DNA of 43,976 bases, from positions 1-43,976 of the forward strand of contig DWZD01000025.1 in NCBI GenBank assembly GCA_019118345.1, in the 5' to 3' direction. This document shows, piece after piece, positions 40,714 through 43,976 of this stretch (the first letter of the stretch is position 1; every line of letters starts with the position of its first letter). Below the pieces are notes generated by a model. The model saw only the letters and a list, made by a program, of their open reading frames with translations. It had not been told where the DNA came from and made no database searches. Made by a program: the position numbers and the translations under genes. Source of the stretch: Candidatus Desulfovibrio intestinavium (lineage in GTDB: Bacteria > Desulfobacterota > Desulfovibrionia > Desulfovibrionales > Desulfovibrionaceae).

Positions 40714-41421
40714 CTAGCCTTCGAGAAATTTCTTCACTTGCGTCATGTCGATCTTGAAGCCGGGGCCCATGGTGGTCGAAACAGCCATGGAGAGCATATA
40801 GGTGCCCTTGGCGCCCGAGGGCTTCAGACGATTGACGGTTTCCAGCAGGGCCTTCAGGTTGCCGAGAATCTTCTCGCTGCCGAAGGAGACCTTGCCAAGG
40901 GGAGCATGCAGCACGCCAGCCTTGTCCACCTTGAAATCCACGCGACCGGCCTTGAGTTCGTTGACGGCCTTGGCCACGTCAAAGGTCACGGAGCCGGTCT
41001 TGGCGTTGGGCATGAGGCCGCGAGGGCCGAGCTGACGGCCAATCTGGCCCACCAGCGCCATGACGTCGGGCGTGGCCACGGCGGCGTCAAATTCGAGCCA
41101 GCCTTCCTTGATGCGGGCCACGAGATCCTCGGCGCCCACCACATCGGCACCGGCATTCTTGGCTTCCGCCTGTTTCTCACCCTTGCAGAACACGGCCACG
41201 CGCACCGTCTTGCCCAGCCCGTGGGGCAGGGTCACGGCGCCGCGCACCATTTGATCGGAATACTTGGGATCCACGCCAAGACGAATGGCCACATCGACCG
41301 TTTCGTCAAATTTGGCAAAGGAGGAGCCGAGGGACTTGCTCACGGCATCCTCGATGCTGAAGCGCTCCTGAAGATTGACACCTTCCAGCGCCTTGCGGAA
41401 ATTCTTACCATGCTTGGGCAT
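40714..41421 (-). CDS. rplA: Ribosomal protein uL1
   Basis: A 235-residue protein of the L1 stalk, which helps release the E-site t[18 protein letters not shown] opens it, and [21 protein letters not shown] and [14 protein letters not shown] are family signatures. The start at 41421 has AAAGGA upstream; the frame continues further but without family sequence. L1 often also represses the L11 operon. Confidence 0.98.
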   Translation of the reverse strand: MPKHGKNFRKALEGVNLQERFSIEDAVSKSLGSSFAKFDETVDVAIRLGVDPKYSDQMVRGAVTLPHGLGKTVRVAVFCKGEKQAEAKNAGADVVGAEDLVARIKEGWLEFDAAVATPDVMALVGQIGRQLGPRGLMPNAKTGSVTFDVAKAVNELKAGRVDFKVDKAGVLHAPLGKVSFGSEKILGNLKALLETVNRLKPSGAKGTYMLSMAVSTTMGPGFKIDMTQVKKFLEG

Positions 41422-41531
41422 GTCACTATCCTTTCGTCGTATCTCCTGCCGAGCCGCATCTTGCGTGTGGTCGGCAGTACAATTGATGTAAACGCGGGCA
41501 GAGGATTCTGCCACCCGGAGAGGGAGTCTCC

Positions 41532-41954
41532 TTACTTCACCTCGATGCCCATGCTGCGCGCCGTGCCCATGATGGACTTGACGGCGGCTTCAAGATTCAC
41601 GGCGTTGAGATCCGGCAGTTTCAGCTTGGCGATGTCTTCGATCTGGGCCATGCTGAGGCTGCCCACCTTCTTGCGGTTGGGTTCGCCGGAACCCTTTTCG
41701 ATCTTGGCGGCCTTCATGATCAGCACGGAGGCCGGAGGCGTCTTGGTAATGAAGGTGAAGGAGCGGTCGGCATAGACCGTGATCACCACCGGGATGATCA
41801 TGCCCTTCTGATCCTGGGTGCGGGCGTTGAACTCCTTGCAGAAGCCCATGATGTTCAAGCCGTGCTGACCAAGCGCGGGGCCGACCGGCGGAGAGGGATT
41901 GGCTGCGCCGGCGGGAATTTGCAGCTTGATTTTGGCAACTTCTTTTTTGGCCAT
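41532..41954 (-). CDS. rplK: Ribosomal protein uL11
   Basis: A 140-residue protein of the GTPase-associated centre. [38 protein letters not shown] and the C-terminal domain with [22 protein letters not shown] are conserved. The ATG at 41954 follows AAAAGGA by about nine bases; an earlier in-frame ATG at 41975 would add seven residues not in the family. rplA follows after about 110 bases. Confidence 0.98.
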   Translation of the reverse strand: MAKKEVAKIKLQIPAGAANPSPPVGPALGQHGLNIMGFCKEFNARTQDQKGMIIPVVITVYADRSFTFITKTPPASVLIMKAAKIEKGSGEPNRKKVGSLSMAQIEDIAKLKLPDLNAVNLEAAVKSIMGTARSMGIEVK

Positions 41955-42005
41955 GTTCTGTTGTCCTTTTGTCACCGGGCACAGGGTGAGGCGCCCGGTT
42001 CTTTG

Positions 42006-42578
42006 CTAGCCCTTGGAAACCTGTACGAAATCCAGCTCGACCGGGGTCTGGCGCCCGAAGATCGAAACGGATACCCACAGCTTGCCCTTGTCATAGTTGA
42101 CATCTTCCACCACGCCGTTGAAGCCGCCGAAGGGCCCGTCGATGACGCGCACCTCGTCGCCGCGCTCAAAGTTGAATTTGGGCCGCGGCGTTTCCTGACG
42201 GCTTTCCATCAGGGAGAGAATGCGCTCGGCTTCACTGTCGCGCATGGGAGTCGGGCGGTTTTTTCCGCCCACAAAGCCGGTTACCTTGGGAATGGATTGC
42301 ACCAGATGCCAGGAAAGGTCGGTCATGATCATCTTGACCATGATATAACCCGGGTAGAATTTGCGCGTGGTGGTGCGCTTTTCTCCCCCCTTGCCCAGTT
42401 CCACCACCTTTTCCGTGGGAACCACGACTTCCTGAATGAGTCCCTCATCCTGACCGGTGCGAATCATCTCATTGATGGTCTTCTGCACGCGCTGCTCGAA
42501 ACCCGAGTAGGTGTGCACGATATACCAGCGAGACTTCTTGCCCAGCTCGGAATTGTCGTCAATGACTACTTCATTCAT
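42006..42578 (-). CDS. nusG: Transcription termination/antitermination factor NusG
   Basis: A 190-residue factor that binds RNA polymerase and couples it to ribosomes or Rho. The NGN domain has WYIVHTYSGFEQRVQKTINE and FYPGYIMVKMIM. The C-terminal KOW domain has GDEVRVIDGPFGGFNGVVED. It starts eight bases after the secE stop; the ribosome-binding site is weak, so coupling is likely. Confidence 0.98.
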   Translation of the reverse strand: MNEVVIDDNSELGKKSRWYIVHTYSGFEQRVQKTINEMIRTGQDEGLIQEVVVPTEKVVELGKGGEKRTTTRKFYPGYIMVKMIMTDLSWHLVQSIPKVTGFVGGKNRPTPMRDSEAERILSLMESRQETPRPKFNFERGDEVRVIDGPFGGFNGVVEDVNYDKGKLWVSVSIFGRQTPVELDFVQVSKG

Positions 42579-42586
42579 GGAGGGCC

Positions 42587-42826
42587 TCAGGAGAGGAAGT
42601 AGGTAATGAGAGAGGAAAGACCCAGATCAACCAGCCCAAGCACCACCGCCATGACCGCCACAACCAACAAAACCGCAAGAGTCTTCTTGCGGGTTTCCTT
42701 GGCAGTCGGCCAGGTGACCTTGCGCAGTTCCGCGCGGGAGTCTTCCACATATTTCGTGAAACGGGCTACCGGATTGGAAGCGTTATCAGCCTTGCTTTCG
42801 GTGGATTGAGCCGCTTTCTTTGCCAT
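42587..42826 (-). CDS. secE: Preprotein translocase subunit SecE
   Basis: A 79-residue single-span subunit of the SecYEG channel. A hydrophilic N-terminal region carries the conserved ELRKVTWPTAKETRKKT before the membrane helix LAVLLVVAVMAVVLGLVDLG. The ATG at 42826 is chosen because the longer frame reads into the tRNA gene. It follows tRNA-Trp by 24 bases. Confidence 0.97.
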   Translation of the reverse strand: MAKKAAQSTESKADNASNPVARFTKYVEDSRAELRKVTWPTAKETRKKTLAVLLVVAVMAVVLGLVDLGLSSLITYFLS

Positions 42827-42850
42827 GATGCCTACCCAAAGATAAAGAAA

Positions 42851-42927
42851 TGGCAGGGCAGGAGGGATTCGAACCCCCAACTTGCGGTTTTGGAGACCGC
42901 CGCTCTAGCCGTTAGAGCTACTGCCCT
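42851..42927 (-). tRNA. tRNA-Trp (anticodon CCA)
   Basis: On the minus strand the gene starts AGGGCAG and ends CTGCCCT-G-CCA, a perfect 7-bp acceptor stem with the CCA end encoded. The anticodon stem GCGGT/ACCGC encloses CTCCAAA, anticodon CCA. The T arm contains GGTTCGAATCC. It lies between rpmG and secE, as in many bacteria. Confidence 0.98.
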
Positions 42928-42936
42928 GCGTACCGT

Positions 42937-42959
42937 CCGGGGGGAAGGGTTCCCCCCGG
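42937..42959. other. Perfect hairpin between rpmG and tRNA-Trp
   Basis: CCGGGGGGAA (42937-42946) and TTCCCCCCGG (42950-42959) form a 10-bp stem with a three-base loop. No T-run follows on either strand. It is probably an RNA-processing or stability element separating the mRNA from the tRNA. Confidence 0.6.
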
Positions 42960-42970
42960 CGGAAGAATTG

Positions 42971-43120
42971 TTACCTGGTTTCCCGATGCAGCGTGTGTTT
43001 CTTGTCCCAAGGACAATACTTCTTCACTTCCAGACGGCCCGTGGTATTACGCTTGTTCTTCACGGTGCTGTAGTTACGGCGCTTGCATTCGGTGCAGGCC
43101 AGAATGATGTTCACTCTCAT
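42971..43120 (-). CDS. rpmG: Ribosomal protein bL33
   Basis: A 49-residue protein ([18 protein letters not shown], later [19 protein letters not shown]). It resembles the zinc-binding L33 form, which has two C-x-x-C pairs. Here the first pair is intact (Cys9, Cys12), but in the second only Cys36 remains and the other position is Asp39. Zinc binding may be lost or use the aspartate. It begins four bases after the tuf stop with no ribosome-binding site of its own, so it is translated by coupling. Confidence 0.95.
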   Translation of the reverse strand: MRVNIILACTECKRRNYSTVKNKRNTTGRLEVKKYCPWDKKHTLHRETR

Positions 43121-43124
43121 GGCG

Positions 43125-43976
43125 TTACTCGATGATGTCGGTCACCACGCCGGAACCCACGGTACGACCGCCTTCGCGGATGGCGAAGCGGAGACCGGCT
43201 TCCATGGCGATGGGAGCGATCAGTTCGACGATGAACTGGCTGTTATCGCCGGGCATGACCATTTCCACGCCTTCAGGCAGGTTGATCACGCCGGTGATGT
43301 CGGTGGTGCGGAAGTAGAACTGCGGACGATAGCCGGAGAAGAACGGGGTGTGACGGCCACCTTCTTCCTTGGACAGAACGTACACTTCCGCCTTGAACTT
43401 CTTGTGCGGCGTGATAGACTTGGGAGCCGCCAGAACCTGGCCGCGTTCCACTTCGTCACGCTTGGTGCCGCGCAGCAGGGCGCCGATGTTGTCGCCGGCC
43501 TGACCCTGATCCAGCAGTTTGCGGAACATTTCCACGCCGGTGCAGGTGGTCTTGGCGGTATCCTTGATACCCACGATTTCCACTTCGTCGCCGACCTTGA
43601 TGATGCCGCGTTCCACACGACCGGTCACCACGGTGCCGCGGCCGGAGATGGAGAACACATCTTCGATGGGCATCAGGAAGGGCTTGTCAATGTCGCGCTG
43701 CGGTTCGGGGATGAAGTCGTCGCAAGCCTGCAGCAGGTCGATGATGCACTTGGCTTCGGGAGCGTTGGGATCGTCGCACTCCAGGGCCTTGAGGGCGGAG
43801 CCGCGAATCACCGGCACGTCGTCGCCGGGGAAATCATAGGAAGAGAGCAGTTCGCGCACTTCCAGTTCCACCAGTTCCAGCAGTTCTTCGTCATCGACGA
43901 GGTCGCACTTGTTCAGGAAGACCACGAGCTGCGGCACGCCGACCTGACGGGCGAGCAGGATGTGCTCACGGGTCTG
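43125..43976 (-). CDS. tuf: Elongation factor Tu, N-terminus outside window
   Basis: The last 283 residues of EF-Tu; the frame is open at the right edge and about 115 N-terminal residues with the P-loop are missing. [20 protein letters not shown] leads to the G4 motif LNKCD and G5 SALKAL. Domain 2 has [15 protein letters not shown] and domain 3 ends [15 protein letters not shown]. It delivers aminoacyl-tRNA to the ribosome. It is the most upstream visible gene of the cluster. The NKCD form (Cys for Met in NKMD) is also found in many EF-Tu proteins. Confidence 0.98.
   Translation of the reverse strand, partial: QTREHILLARQVGVPQLVVFLNKCDLVDDEELLELVELEVRELLSSYDFPGDDVPVIRGSALKALECDDPNAPEAKCIIDLLQACDDFIPEPQRDIDKPFLMPIEDVFSISGRGTVVTGRVERGIIKVGDEVEIVGIKDTAKTTCTGVEMFRKLLDQGQAGDNIGALLRGTKRDEVERGQVLAAPKSITPHKKFKAEVYVLSKEEGGRHTPFFSGYRPQFYFRTTDITGVINLPEGVEMVMPGDNSQFIVELIAPIAMEAGLRFAIREGGRTVGSGVVTDIIE

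Noticed and set aside
42937..42959. Rho-independent terminator between rpmG and tRNA-Trp
   Set aside because: The stem is perfect but there is no T-run on either side.

Overview
The window is a stretch of bacterial chromosome whose gene content points to the Desulfovibrionaceae (Desulfovibrio or a close relative). The evidence is a Desulfovibrio-type adenylate kinase with the Cys-X5-His-X15-Cys-X2-Cys LID, a 62-residue 2[4Fe-4S] ferredoxin, a PxxKW-type cysteine-rich protein, a long-form HflX and a stand-alone IMP cyclohydrolase. Nearly all of it is GC-rich core sequence. The exception is the first ~0.95 kb, which is clearly AT-rich and holds the end of a DUF2075-type helicase gene, probably the edge of an acquired island.

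Layout. 1-0.9 kb: truncated helicase. 1.0-3.0 kb: glpX, an intergenic region with several strong inverted repeats, and a small exported protein. 3.0-6.1 kb (minus): three tandem paralogous multi-pass membrane proteins of unknown function, the third broken by a one-base frameshift. 6.2-7.7 kb: divergent exported cyclophilin and a Bax-inhibitor-1 family protein. 7.8-12.0 kb: rnr and murJ. 12.1-19.1 kb: PxxKW protein, M20 peptidase, mnmG, a membrane PilZ protein, corC and lnt. 19.1-23.1 kb: prfB (with the programmed +1 frameshift), a degenerate GGDEF protein, an FlhG/MinD-type ATPase, an HU/IHF protein and dapA. 23.2-27.0 kb: Fe-S flavoprotein, membrane-anchored PstS-like protein, adk and an unknown acidic protein. 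27.1-29.1 kb (minus): cobT overlapping an orphan oligopeptide-type ABC ATPase. 29.3-33.3 kb: HtrA protease, ferredoxin, YkgJ, an unknown protein, a TPR protein, and a small unknown gene behind a near-perfect sigma-54 promoter. 33.4-35.0 kb (minus): Asp/Glu-type racemase and xth. 35.2-37.5 kb: IMP cyclohydrolase and hflX. 37.6-39.4 kb (minus): a methyltransferase and a membrane-anchored unknown. 39.5-44.0 kb (minus): the translation/transcription cluster tuf-rpmG-tRNA-Trp-secE-nusG-rplK-rplA-rplJ-rplL, read from the right edge and closed by a strong terminator. rpoBC do not follow.

Most genes are housekeeping: envelope biogenesis (murJ, lnt, dapA, htrA), RNA metabolism and translation (rnr, mnmG, prfB, hflX, ribosomal proteins) and nucleotide metabolism (adk, IMP cyclohydrolase, xth). 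The least explained parts are the tandem membrane-protein family, the branched inverted-repeat structure at 2.1-2.35 kb, the membrane/solute-binding fusion at 23.9 kb, and the small genes behind alternative-sigma-like promoters. I saw no CRISPR array, insertion sequence, rRNA or replication origin. All calls come from reading the sequence; no database search was run.
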